A stretch of 64,000 nucleotides of DNA. It comes from CAJQQY01 sp964564545 (lineage in GTDB: Bacteria; Bacteroidota; Bacteroidia; Chitinophagales; Saprospiraceae). The stretch is taken from contig CAZMBP010000042.1 of assembly GCA_964564545.1 (NCBI GenBank), forward strand, positions 1-64,000, given 5' to 3'. Under the pieces are notes generated by a model. The model was not told the origin of the DNA. It saw only the letters and a program-made list of their open reading frames with translations, and did not search any database. Shown here piece after piece: positions 9,793 to 18,200 of this stretch (its first letter is position 1; every line of letters starts with the position of its first letter). The position numbers and the translations under genes are program-made.

Positions 9793-10320
9793 TTATTCTC
9801 CTCTTTCTTCTAATGTTTTCAACAAACCTGAAATGGTAGAACCACTTGATTTAAGCGCGCTGATAACATTTTTCGCAGGAGATTGTAATAATGAGATGAT
9901 TTCTCCAACCAATTCTTCTTTTGACTTTAATGCAGCCAAAGCAGCAAGTTGGTCATCACCTAGATATACTGATGAATCAATATATGCAGCTTTTAAAACA
10001 GGTTTTTCCGCTGTTTTTCTAAATTCTTCGATTACTCTTGCCGGAGCATTAGCAACTTCTGTAAAGAGTATAGCAGTAGGTCCTTTTAAAGCATCGTATA
10101 ATGGTGCATAGCCTTTTTCAGCATCTGCAGCTTCAAGAGCCTTTTGAGCTAGAGTGTTTTTTACAACTCTCATTTCAATATTTTGCTCATAAAGTTTTCC
10201 TCGAAGTTCGTTGACTTGCTCAACGGTTAATGTTGAAGAATCAGTCAAGTAAAAGAATGAACTATTACTAAACTTTTCCTTCAATTCAGCGATTTGTTCG
10301 CCTTTTTCTGATCTAGTCAT
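9793..10320 (-). CDS. rplJ: 50S ribosomal protein L10
   Basis: L10 (175 residues) anchors the L7/L12 stalk to 23S rRNA. The N-terminal region MTRSEKGEQIAELKEKF and the central segment RVVKNTLAQKAL are typical of the family, and the C-terminal helix that binds L7/L12 dimers follows. It starts only 20 bases after the rplA stop, so there is no room for the long L10 leader seen in enterobacteria. Autogenous control, if any, would have to act within rplA or at the short spacer. Confidence 0.98.
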   Translation of the reverse strand: MTRSEKGEQIAELKEKFSNSSFFYLTDSSTLTVEQVNELRGKLYEQNIEMRVVKNTLAQKALEAADAEKGYAPLYDALKGPTAILFTEVANAPARVIEEFRKTAEKPVLKAAYIDSSVYLGDDQLAALAALKSKEELVGEIISLLQSPAKNVISALKSSGSTISGLLKTLEERGE

Positions 10321-10340
10321 GATGTTAAAGTTTAATCTGT

Positions 10341-11033
10341 TTACTTAAGTGATTTAATATCAATCTTAATTCCTGGGCTCATTGTACTTGCAACCGTTAC
10401 CGACTTCATATAAGTACCTTTTGCTGAGGAAGGTTTGATTTTAATAATCGTTGTTAATAATTCCGATGCATTTTCCGCTAGTTTTTCAGGAGTAAAAGAT
10501 ACTCGTCCAACTGAATTATGGATAATTCCAAATTTATCAGCACGGTATGCAATTTTACCACCTTTTACATCTGAAACTGCAGCACCTACATTAGGAGTTA
10601 CTGTTCCAGTTTTAGGGTTAGGCATCAAACCTCTTGGCCCAAGAGTACGACCGATACGACCTACTTTTGCCATAACATTAGGCGTAGCAATGATCACATC
10701 TACGTCGGTCCAACCGCCAGAGATTTTTTGAATATATTCATCTAATCCAACGTAATCAGCACCGGCAGCTTTTGCTTCTTCCTCCTTGTCAGGAGTACAT
10801 AAAACTAAAACAGTTTTATTTTTTCCAGTACCGTTTGGTAAGTTAACTGTTCCTCTTAATGCTTGGTCAGCTTTACGAGGATCAATTCCGAGGCGAATGT
10901 GAACATCAACAGATGCATCAAATTTCGTCGTATTGACTTCTTTAACCAAAGCCATTGCCTCTTGAAGAGAATAGAGCTTATTGCTATCGACTTTCTCGTT
11001 AGCTTTTGCTCTTTTTTTGGAAACTTTTCCCAT
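10341..11033 (-). CDS. rplA: 50S ribosomal protein L1
   Basis: L1 (230 residues from the chosen start) binds 23S rRNA at the exit-side stalk and in many bacteria represses its own operon. Conserved family segments are seen: FDASVDVHIRLGIDPRKADQ near the N-terminus, then GRTLGPRGLMPNPKTGTV, which is diagnostic for L1. A TTG six bases upstream is in frame, but the ATG at 11033 (MGKVSKKRAK) is preferred because Bacteroidota genes rarely use TTG and the family begins here. It sits between rplK and rplJ in the standard order. Confidence 0.97.
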   Translation of the reverse strand: MGKVSKKRAKANEKVDSNKLYSLQEAMALVKEVNTTKFDASVDVHIRLGIDPRKADQALRGTVNLPNGTGKNKTVLVLCTPDKEEEAKAAGADYVGLDEYIQKISGGWTDVDVIIATPNVMAKVGRIGRTLGPRGLMPNPKTGTVTPNVGAAVSDVKGGKIAYRADKFGIIHNSVGRVSFTPEKLAENASELLTTIIKIKPSSAKGTYMKSVTVASTMSPGIKIDIKSLK

Positions 11034-11128
11034 GGTCAATATTTTAAGGTTCGAACGTTTAAACTATTTTTTTGTTAAACTCCCTTTGTTAAGTAAAATG
11101 TATTATAATTTTTCTTGGACCCTTCTGC

Positions 11129-11572
11129 TTAAGCCTCCCAAGGTGGAGTACCACTTACAGTTAATCCCATACTTCTTGCTGTTCCCGCAACCATCTTCAT
11201 TCCTGATTCTACTTTGAATGAATTTAAATCTGGTGCTTTTTGCTCAGCAATAGCTCGAATTTGATCCCAAGTAACAGATCCAACTTTTTGACGGTTAGAC
11301 TCTGGAGATCCTTTTTTGATTTTTGCAGCTTCCATCAACTGAACAGCAGCTGGTGGAGTTTTGATGATAAAATCGAAAGATTTATCAGTATAAACAGTAA
11401 TCACAACTGGTAAAACTTTACCTCTTTGATCTTCTGTTTTGGCGTTGAATCGCTTACAAAATTCCATAATGTTCACACCCTTCGCACCTAATGCAGGTCC
11501 TACCGGAGGTGATGGATTTGCAGCGCCACCTTTTACTTGAAGTTTGATGAAACCACCTATTTCTTTAGCCAT
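11129..11572 (-). CDS. rplK: 50S ribosomal protein L11
   Basis: L11 (147 residues) forms the GTPase-associated centre with 23S rRNA and is the target region for thiopeptide antibiotics and the stringent-response factor. The proline-rich N-terminal segment (NPSPPVGPALGAKGVNIMEF) and the C-terminal RNA-binding domain ending in GTARSMGLTV are complete. It follows nusG by 87 bases and precedes rplA by 95 bases, the classic nusG-rplK-rplA order. Confidence 0.98.
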   Translation of the reverse strand: MAKEIGGFIKLQVKGGAANPSPPVGPALGAKGVNIMEFCKRFNAKTEDQRGKVLPVVITVYTDKSFDFIIKTPPAAVQLMEAAKIKKGSPESNRQKVGSVTWDQIRAIAEQKAPDLNSFKVESGMKMVAGTARSMGLTVSGTPPWEA

Positions 11573-11659
11573 TATTGGTATGTATTTTAAAATCTATTTA
11601 AATGTTGGAAGGTTAAAAATGAAATGTAGGAAGCATTATTTATTTTTAACCATTCTCAG

Positions 11660-12538
11660 TTATTGCTGTTTTTCAACTTGCATAAAATTCAACTCCACTT
11701 CGGTACCTCTTCCAAATATCTTTACTATAACTTTCAATTTCTTTTTCTCTTCATTCACCTCTTGAATGTCTCCGACAAACTCATTGAATGGTCCGTCAAT
11801 AATCTTGACAGTTTCTCCAACGATAAATGGTTCAACCATTGCTTCGCTAAGAGATTGTGATTCATCCACTTTTCCTAGCATTCGATTAGCTTCTGAAGCT
11901 TGCATCGGAATTGGATTATTTTTTCCTAAGAAATGAATAACATTAGGGACATTTGCAATCGCTTGAACCATTTCGCCTGTGAATCTTGCAGGATCAGCTT
12001 CTACTAATATGTACCCAGGTAAAATATTTCGTTCTAAAATTACCTTTTTACCATTTCTAATTTTATATACCTTCTCAGATGGAACAAGGATTTGAGTAAC
12101 AAAATCACCCCATTTACTTCGGCTAATTTCTAACTCAATTCTTTCTTTAATTTTCCTCTCTTTTCCACTAATCACTCGTAGAGAATACCATCTTTTTGAG
12201 TCTTCAACTTTCTTTTTTACTGGAGCTGGGGCTTCTGCAATTACAGGCTGTTCAGCTGGAGCATTTACTTCTACTGACTCTTCAACTTCTGATTCTTCGC
12301 TCGTATCTTCAGCATCACTATCTCCAAAAACATCCTCTCCATCATCATCACCAAAAATATCTTCTGAAGAGTCATCACCTTCACTTATTTCATTTGACTC
12401 TTCAACCACGTCACCAGCATCAGCATTTATCTCTTCCGATAAATCTGAAGTTTCTTGGGAAACTTGTTCTTCTGGATTTAAATTTTCCTCAGGAGAGTTA
12501 GTATTCTCTTCTTCTGGCAAATTGTGATCTTCTGACAT
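11660..12538 (-). CDS. nusG: Transcription termination/antitermination protein NusG with acidic N-terminal extension
   Basis: NusG binds the RNA polymerase clamp, promotes processivity, and links polymerase to Rho or the ribosome. The conserved NGN domain begins at KRWYSLRVISGKERK (residue 115), includes NILPGYILVE, and is followed by a KOW domain (FIVGETVKIIDGPFNEF...) to the C-terminus. This body is about 176 residues, the normal NusG size. Ahead of it lies an unusual segment of about 114 residues, very rich in Glu, Asp and Ser, ending in a Pro/Ala/Lys linker. The ATG at 12538 (MSEDHNLPEE) was chosen over a TTG 30 bases upstream. The gene follows secE by 58 bases. Confidence 0.95.
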   Translation of the reverse strand: MSEDHNLPEEENTNSPEENLNPEEQVSQETSDLSEEINADAGDVVEESNEISEGDDSSEDIFGDDDGEDVFGDSDAEDTSEESEVEESVEVNAPAEQPVIAEAPAPVKKKVEDSKRWYSLRVISGKERKIKERIELEISRSKWGDFVTQILVPSEKVYKIRNGKKVILERNILPGYILVEADPARFTGEMVQAIANVPNVIHFLGKNNPIPMQASEANRMLGKVDESQSLSEAMVEPFIVGETVKIIDGPFNEFVGDIQEVNEEKKKLKVIVKIFGRGTEVELNFMQVEKQQ

Positions 12539-12596
12539 GAGGGTAATTTTTACACTAAGCTTTGACAATCAATAACTTAGATTAAGTTTTCAAATA

Positions 12597-12797
12597 TTAA
12601 TTGATTCCTGACTCTGGGTAAATTAATCCCAAAATTCCTTGAGCAGCCATATCCATCAAAAAGATGATAAGAGACAAAATCAAAGAAGCAACTAATACCA
12701 AACGAGAGTCTTGCAACAATTTAGACCATGTTGGCCATGTTACTTTATTTACCAACTCGTTATAGCTTTCTTTTAAATAAAGTTGAATTCTATCCAT
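12597..12797 (-). CDS. secE: Preprotein translocase subunit SecE
   Basis: SecE (66 residues) is the small essential subunit that clamps SecY in the inner-membrane Sec channel. The protein shows the conserved amphipathic segment (ELVNKVTWPTWSKL) followed by a single transmembrane helix (LVLVASLILSLIIFLMDMAA), the minimal single-helix form found in most bacteria. An in-frame upstream start would place the N-terminus inside tRNA-Trp, so the ATG at 12797 (MDRIQLYLKE) is correct. It lies 16 bases after tRNA-Trp and directly ahead of nusG, as usual. Confidence 0.96.
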   Translation of the reverse strand: MDRIQLYLKESYNELVNKVTWPTWSKLLQDSRLVLVASLILSLIIFLMDMAAQGILGLIYPESGIN

Positions 12798-12813
12798 TAT
12801 TTTAAAAATTTTG

Positions 12814-12886
12814 CACGGGCAGTAGGGATCGAACCCACGACCTACGGATTTGGAATCCGCCACTCTACCAGCTGAGCTATACCCGT
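12814..12886 (-). tRNA. trnW: tRNA-Trp (anticodon CCA)
   Basis: A complete 73-base cloverleaf: 7-bp acceptor (ACGGGTA / TGCCCGT), D arm GCTC, anticodon stem GCGGA / TCCGT with loop TTCCAAA giving CCA at 12851-12853, and a TTCGATC T-loop. The discriminator is G and no CCA tail is encoded. It lies between tuf and secE, the common bacterial arrangement, and is co-transcribed with them. Confidence 0.97.
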
Positions 12887-12967
12887 GTATGCAAAAATTA
12901 AGTACCCTTTCGAATACTTAATTTTGCACGTTTATTAGAAACGATTTGATTGAAAATCAAATACGTC

Positions 12968-14164
12968 TTACTCGATAATTTCAGTAACCTGACCTGCACC
13001 TACAGTTCGACCACCTTCACGAATCGCAAATCGAAGACCTTTCTCCATTGCAATAGTGTTGATTAATTTCACTTCTAAAGATACATTATCACCAGGCATT
13101 ACCATTTCTACACCATCTGGTAAATTCACATCACCAGTTACATCTGTAGTTCTGAAGTAAAACTGTGGTCGGTATCCGTTGAAAAATGGAGTATGACGTC
13201 CTCCTTCATCTTTTGATAATACATATACCTCAGCTTTGAAATGTTTGTGTGGTTTTACTGAACCAGGCTTACAAATAACCATTCCACGCTTGATATCAGC
13301 TTTATCGATACCTCTTAAAAGGATACCAGCGTTATCACCTGCTTCTCCTCTTGTTAAGATTTTACGGAACATCTCAACTCCTGTTACAACTGAAGTCAAT
13401 GGTTTTGCATCATCTGCCATCATTCCAATGATTTCAACTGGATCAGATGTATTAATAACTCCACGCTCGATACGACCAGTAGCTACTGTTCCACGACCTG
13501 TGATAGAGAATACATCCTCAATAGGCATCAAGAAATCTTTATCAGTCAAACGAACTGGCTCAGGAATAAAAGTATCACATGCTTCCATCAATTCCATGAT
13601 TTTAGCTTGAGCACCAGCATCTCCTTCTAAAGCTTTCAATGCAGATCCCATTACGATTGGAGTATCATCACCTGGGAAATCATATGAGCTCAACAACTCA
13701 CGAACTTCCATTTCTACTAATTCTAACATCTCCTCATCATCAACCAAATCAACTTTATTCATAAACACTACTAATGAAGGTACACCAACCTGACGTGCCA
13801 ACAAGATGTGCTCACGAGTTTGAGGCATAGGACCATCTGTAGCAGCAACAACGATAATAGCACCATCCATTTGTGCAGCTCCCGTAACCATGTTTTTCAC
13901 ATAATCGGCGTGACCTGGACAATCTACGTGTGCGTAGTGACGTTTTTCAGTTTCATACTCAACGTGAGCAGTATTAATAGTAATACCTCTCTCTTTTTCT
14001 TCAGGAGCAGCATCAATGTTACTATAATCTTGCTTTTCTGCCAAACCAGCTTCAGCTAATACATAAGTAATTGCAGCTGTTAAAGTAGTTTTACCGTGGT
14101 CAACGTGACCAATGGTGCCAATATTTAAGTGAGGCTTATTTCTTTCAAAGGTTTCCTTAGCCAT
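12968..14164 (-). CDS. tuf: Elongation factor Tu
   Basis: EF-Tu (398 residues) carries aminoacyl-tRNA to the ribosome in a GTP-dependent way. The G motifs are intact: GHVDHGKT near residue 19, DCPGHADYV (G3), and NKVD (G4). The three-domain layout ends in the conserved IREGGRTVGAGQV. The ATG start (MAKETFERNKPHLN) is standard. It sits between tRNA-Thr(GGU) and tRNA-Trp in the tRNA-tuf-secE-nusG transcription unit. No kirromycin-type or other obvious resistance change was looked for in detail. Confidence 0.99.
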   Translation of the reverse strand: MAKETFERNKPHLNIGTIGHVDHGKTTLTAAITYVLAEAGLAEKQDYSNIDAAPEEKERGITINTAHVEYETEKRHYAHVDCPGHADYVKNMVTGAAQMDGAIIVVAATDGPMPQTREHILLARQVGVPSLVVFMNKVDLVDDEEMLELVEMEVRELLSSYDFPGDDTPIVMGSALKALEGDAGAQAKIMELMEACDTFIPEPVRLTDKDFLMPIEDVFSITGRGTVATGRIERGVINTSDPVEIIGMMADDAKPLTSVVTGVEMFRKILTRGEAGDNAGILLRGIDKADIKRGMVICKPGSVKPHKHFKAEVYVLSKDEGGRHTPFFNGYRPQFYFRTTDVTGDVNLPDGVEMVMPGDNVSLEVKLINTIAMEKGLRFAIREGGRTVGAGQVTEIIE

Positions 14165-14226
14165 CGTTAAAAGTTTTTAATTTTATGAATAATAAGGTTA
14201 ACAAAATCTTTTCAAAATCAGTCCAG

Positions 14227-14298
<72 letters not shown>

Positions 14299-14411
14299 TT
14301 TTCAATAAAAAAAAGTAATTAAAATAATTAATTGCTCATTTTTATTTCATCAAATGTGAGGGTGGATAGAATTTCAAACCACTCCACGGTTATTTCAAAA
14401 ATAAAAAAATG

Positions 14412-14484
14412 AGCGGGAGACGAGGCTCGAACCCGCGACCTACAGCTTGGAAGGCTGTCGCTCTACCAACTGAGCTACTCCCGC
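14412..14484 (-). tRNA. trnG: tRNA-Gly (anticodon UCC)
   Basis: A 73-base cloverleaf: acceptor GCGGGAG / CTCCCGC, D arm GCTC / GAGC, anticodon stem ACAGC / GCTGT with loop CTTCCAA, so the anticodon is TCC in DNA. The discriminator is U and no CCA is encoded. It is part of the Thr-Tyr-Gly-Thr cluster ahead of tuf. Confidence 0.96.
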
Positions 14485-14566
14485 TTTTAATGATTACTAT
14501 AACTTTAAAAATCGCACGAAGATATGATTTTTATTTGTTATAATTTTCATTATTTAAATTATCAAG

Positions 14567-14649
14567 TGGGGGTGGTAGGAATCGAACCTACTCAGCTAGA
14601 AGCAACGGATTTACAGTCCGTCCCGGCTCTCCAACTCCGGCGCACCCCC
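14567..14649 (-). tRNA. trnY: tRNA-Tyr (anticodon GUA)
   Basis: An 83-base class II tRNA with a long variable arm. The acceptor is GGGGGTG / CACCCCC, the anticodon stem ACGGA / TCCGT has loop CTGTAAA, so the anticodon is GTA in DNA, and the T-loop is TTCGATT. The discriminator is A and no CCA is encoded. It is the second gene of the tRNA cluster. Confidence 0.96.
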
Positions 14650-14805
14650 TGAATGATATTTTATTCTTGATTTTCCTAACAGTTTTGTAGAGTTGGTATT
14701 TAGATAAACACTTAAAACCAAACATTCCTTTGAATACTTTAATTTCTTGATTTAAATAAACCACAAAAAAGTTAAAAAACATTATGTCAAATTAGAACTA
14801 AAAAG

Positions 14806-14879
14806 AGCCGATGGACGGATTCGAACCGCCGACCCGCTGATTACAAATCAGCTGCTCTGGCCAACTGAGCTACATCGGC
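14806..14879 (-). tRNA. trnT: tRNA-Thr (anticodon UGU)
   Basis: A 74-base cloverleaf: acceptor GCCGATG / CATCGGC, anticodon stem GCTGA / TCAGC with loop TTTGTAA, so the anticodon is TGT in DNA, and a TTCGAAT T-loop. The discriminator is U and no CCA is encoded. It is the first gene of the unit, 86 bases downstream of the -7 box of the promoter at 14965-14995. It shares its acceptor 5' strand with tRNA-Thr(GGU). Confidence 0.96.
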
Positions 14880-14964
14880 TAATAAATTATGATTTCTCAC
14901 AATTTGTCTTTTCAAAATAGATCCCAAAAAACTATATTTTTGGACGTTTCTCTAAAAACGAATG

Positions 14965-14995
14965 CAAAGATACATTTTTATAATAAATTGGCAAA
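14965..14995 (-). promoter_or_regulatory. Bacteroidota primary-sigma promoter for tRNA-tuf-secE-nusG-rpl-rpo unit
   Basis: On the minus strand a -33 TTTG (14992-14995) is followed by a 19-base spacer and a -7 box TATCTTTG (14965-14972). This matches the Bacteroidota consensus TTTG-N19-21-TAnnTTTG exactly. Transcription should start a few bases below 14965 and run through the four tRNAs into tuf. No other strong promoter was found within the operon, so this may drive genes down to rpoC, with attenuation at 9170-9203. Confidence 0.8.
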
Positions 14996-15191
14996 TTAAA
15001 AGCCTTTTTTTTGAGTCTTTTTTTACTTTTTTTTTGAAAAAAAAATGATTTAGACCTTCGGGAGGCAAAATCAACTCAAAAGACTTAAAAAAGACCCATT
15101 TTTTATTCGTTTTTAAACACATATTAGTTTCACAAAAATTCTATTTTTTTCAAACTAATTTATGAATTCTCCTTTTTCATACCTAAAAAAG

Positions 15192-15240
15192 AAAAACGGG
15201 CTTACTTCGAATAGAAATAAACCCGTTTTTCATTAAAAAT
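15192..15240 (-). terminator. Terminator of the giant adhesin gene
   Basis: Arms aaaaacggg (15192-15200) and cccgttttt (15232-15240) pair perfectly. On the minus strand the 3' arm runs into a T-tract (cccgtttttctttttt). It begins 21 bases past the stop of the 2,922-residue gene. The loop is long (31 bases) and partly self-complementary. The remaining sequence of the 14880-15260 gap, apart from the tRNA promoter, shows only A/T-rich runs. Confidence 0.7.
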
Positions 15241-15260
15241 ATGAAGATTAATTATGTCTG

Positions 15261-18200
15261 TTATTTTCTTAAGGCAACATCTCCTTTATACAATACTTTT
15301 AAACCATCAATAAACTCAATTTCTGCCCAATAAACTAGTACTTGAGGATTCATTGGTTCTCCTTTAAATGTTCCATCCCAACCATATTGAGGATCCATTG
15401 GTCCAAAATCAGCTGCTCTGAAAATAGTTTCTCCCCAACGATCATAAATCATGAAAGTATTTACCTGCTTGATTTGACTTAAATCCCCTGCATAAATCAT
15501 AAAAATATCATTCTCGCCATCACCATTTGGAGTAAATACATTTGGAATGTAGATAGCTCTTGCTTTATCGACATTGATATTAATTTTCGCGCTGATTTCA
15601 CAACCATTATTATTGACAATTGTCAACGTGTAAGTTGCGGGATCAAATAGTTGCTCCACAATTGGATTCAAACAATCATCACAGGATAAATGATGAGATG
15701 GATACCAATTAATACTCGCTATTTCGCTTGTAGGAATATTTGTAAATGCTTCAATTTGATAATCCTCTCCTAAATCTATTGTTGCTTCTTCTTCCAAAAG
15801 AATTTCAACTGGAGCTAATTCAGGAATTTCAAAATTAATTTGAGTTTCACATCCAAGTGCATCTTGAGCATAAAGTGTATAATCTCCTGCCTCAATAGTA
15901 AAAATATGCCCACTATAATAATTGATGCCGTCAATTGAGTAAACATAAGGAGCGGTTCCTCCATCTACAGTTTCAATAATAATACTTCCTTGATCGCCAT
16001 GACATTCAGGTTGATCAATCGTGTAATTAATTCCAGTTGGAGTATTCGTATCTTCTTCAACTATCACAAAATCTGTAGCTGTACACCCATTTTGAGTATT
16101 CGTTACTTCCAGAGTATAACTTCCAGCAAAATCTACTTCTGTAGAAATAGCATTTGTATTTCCAATAATACTACCATTACTTGTACTCCATTCGTAAATA
16201 AAATTCGGTCCTGAAGAAGAACCTGAACCATTTAATGAAACAGAAGTAGTTTGGCAATCTAAATTATCAGCAATTCCAGCTTCTGCTACCGGAGGAGTTG
16301 TATTTTCAAAAACACTAATCGAAGCTTGATTCGTACAGTTGCTTCCTAAATCAGTTATAACTAATTGGTACGTTCCTATTTGATTTATCAAAGGAGTCAA
16401 TGAGTTTGCCCCTGAGACGATATTTCCATTGGTTGTTGTCCATTGGTAAGAATAGTTTCCTTGAGATGAATTCTCAGCATCTAAAGTTGTTTCAGTCAAA
16501 TCACAAGTCAAAGTCAAAGGAGCAGCAATATTAACTTGCGGAACTGAGAGATCTTGATCTATAAAAATAGATTGAGTTTCAGTACATCCGTTGATTAAAT
16601 TAGTTACAGTTAAAATATATTCTCCTTCATCATCTATTTCTGGATTCGCAGTATTTGCACCTGAAAGAATATTTCCACCTACTGTTGTCCATTGATAAGA
16701 AACATTTCCAATTGGTTGAGAACCTGAACCATCTAAAATGATACTTGAAATATCACAATCTAAACTAGTATTTCCTGTTTGATCAATTGCAGCTACTGGA
16801 GGTAAAATATCTTCTTCAACTGTTATCGTTGTTTCATTGCTACATCCATTATCTATATCGGTAACCAATAAGGTATACTCTCCAATTTGATCTACGATAG
16901 GAGATATACTAGTTTCACCAGAAACGATATTTCCATTTATTGTAGACCATTCGTAGGTGAAATTTGATCCAGTAGAAGAACCATTTCCGCTTATGGAAAC
17001 TGTATTTTCATCACAAGTTAAAACGCCCATCGGAATAGCCGTTGCATTTGGAGCATTTGTATCTGCAATTACTTCAACAAACGCATTTGAAGTACATCCT
17101 GAAATTGTATTGGTGACGATCAATTCGTAAGTTCCAATTCCTCCAATAGTTGGTGTTGTGGTATTCTCATCACCAATTATATTTCCATTAGAAGTCATCC
17201 ATTGATAGGTAATATTATTACCCGCACTTGAATTAGTTCCATCTAGTTGAGCTTCTGTAATTATACAAGTCAATTGTGCTTGAAGTCCTGCATCTGCAAC
17301 TGGAGTATCTATATTTTGATCAACCGTAATTTCAGCAGTTGAAATACAATTATTTAGAGTATTTGTAACTTGAAGTTCATAAATTCCAGGTTCATTTATC
17401 ATCGGATTTAGCGTATTATCTCCTGTGATAATATTTCCATTACTGGTTGTCCATAGATATTCAAAATTAGTTCCTACACTAGAATTACTTCCATCTAGCT
17501 CAAATGATTCATTGGTACAAGTCAAATCATTGGCTACACCTGCATCAGCATTTGGAGGAGTGATATTCTGAGAAATAAACACACTTTCAGTTGCTGTACA
17601 TCCATTCGCTAAATCTGTAACTAAAATCTGATAATCACCTGGCATATCTATCTCAGGATTTAGTGTATTATCCCCTGTAATAATATTTCCATTTGAAGTC
17701 GTCCATTGATAAATATAATTCGTTCCAAGGCTACTTCCATTTCCATCTAAAGTCGTAAATATTTGAGTACAATTTAATTCATCCGTTGCACCAGCATCTG
17801 CTGTTGGAGCTGTAAAATTAGAGGTGATAATTACGTTGTCTGTAGCGGTACAGCCGGTAGCAGTATTAGTTATCATTAGTTGATAAGTTCCTTCACTATC
17901 TACATCAATTGTGAGATCATTATTTCCAGAAATAATATTCCCATCAGCTGTTGACCATTCATAAATAAAGTCAGTACTGACATCTGAAGTTGAACCTATA
18001 ATTGACAGATTTTCATTGTTACAATTTAACTCCATTGTTGCTCCTGCTTCAACGTTTGGCGAATCATTATTTTCGACAACTGTTGCTGAAGAAATTGCGG
18101 TACATCCATTGGTAATATTGGTCAAAGTTAATTGATAAACACCAGGCGCATCAACAAAAGGTGTCAATGAGTTTGCTCCTGAAACAATGTTCCCATCTGC

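Noticed and set aside
12196..12501. Leu/His-rich antisense frame opposite the acidic part of nusG
   Set aside because: It is the mirror of the Glu/Asp/Ser-rich codons of the NusG extension and has no independent support.
12798..12863. Longer SecE start
   Set aside because: The extra residues are encoded by tRNA-Trp; the shorter ATG gives the normal SecE length.
14588..14782. 64-residue minus-strand frame near the tRNA cluster
   Set aside because: It overlaps tRNA-Tyr and encodes no recognisable protein.
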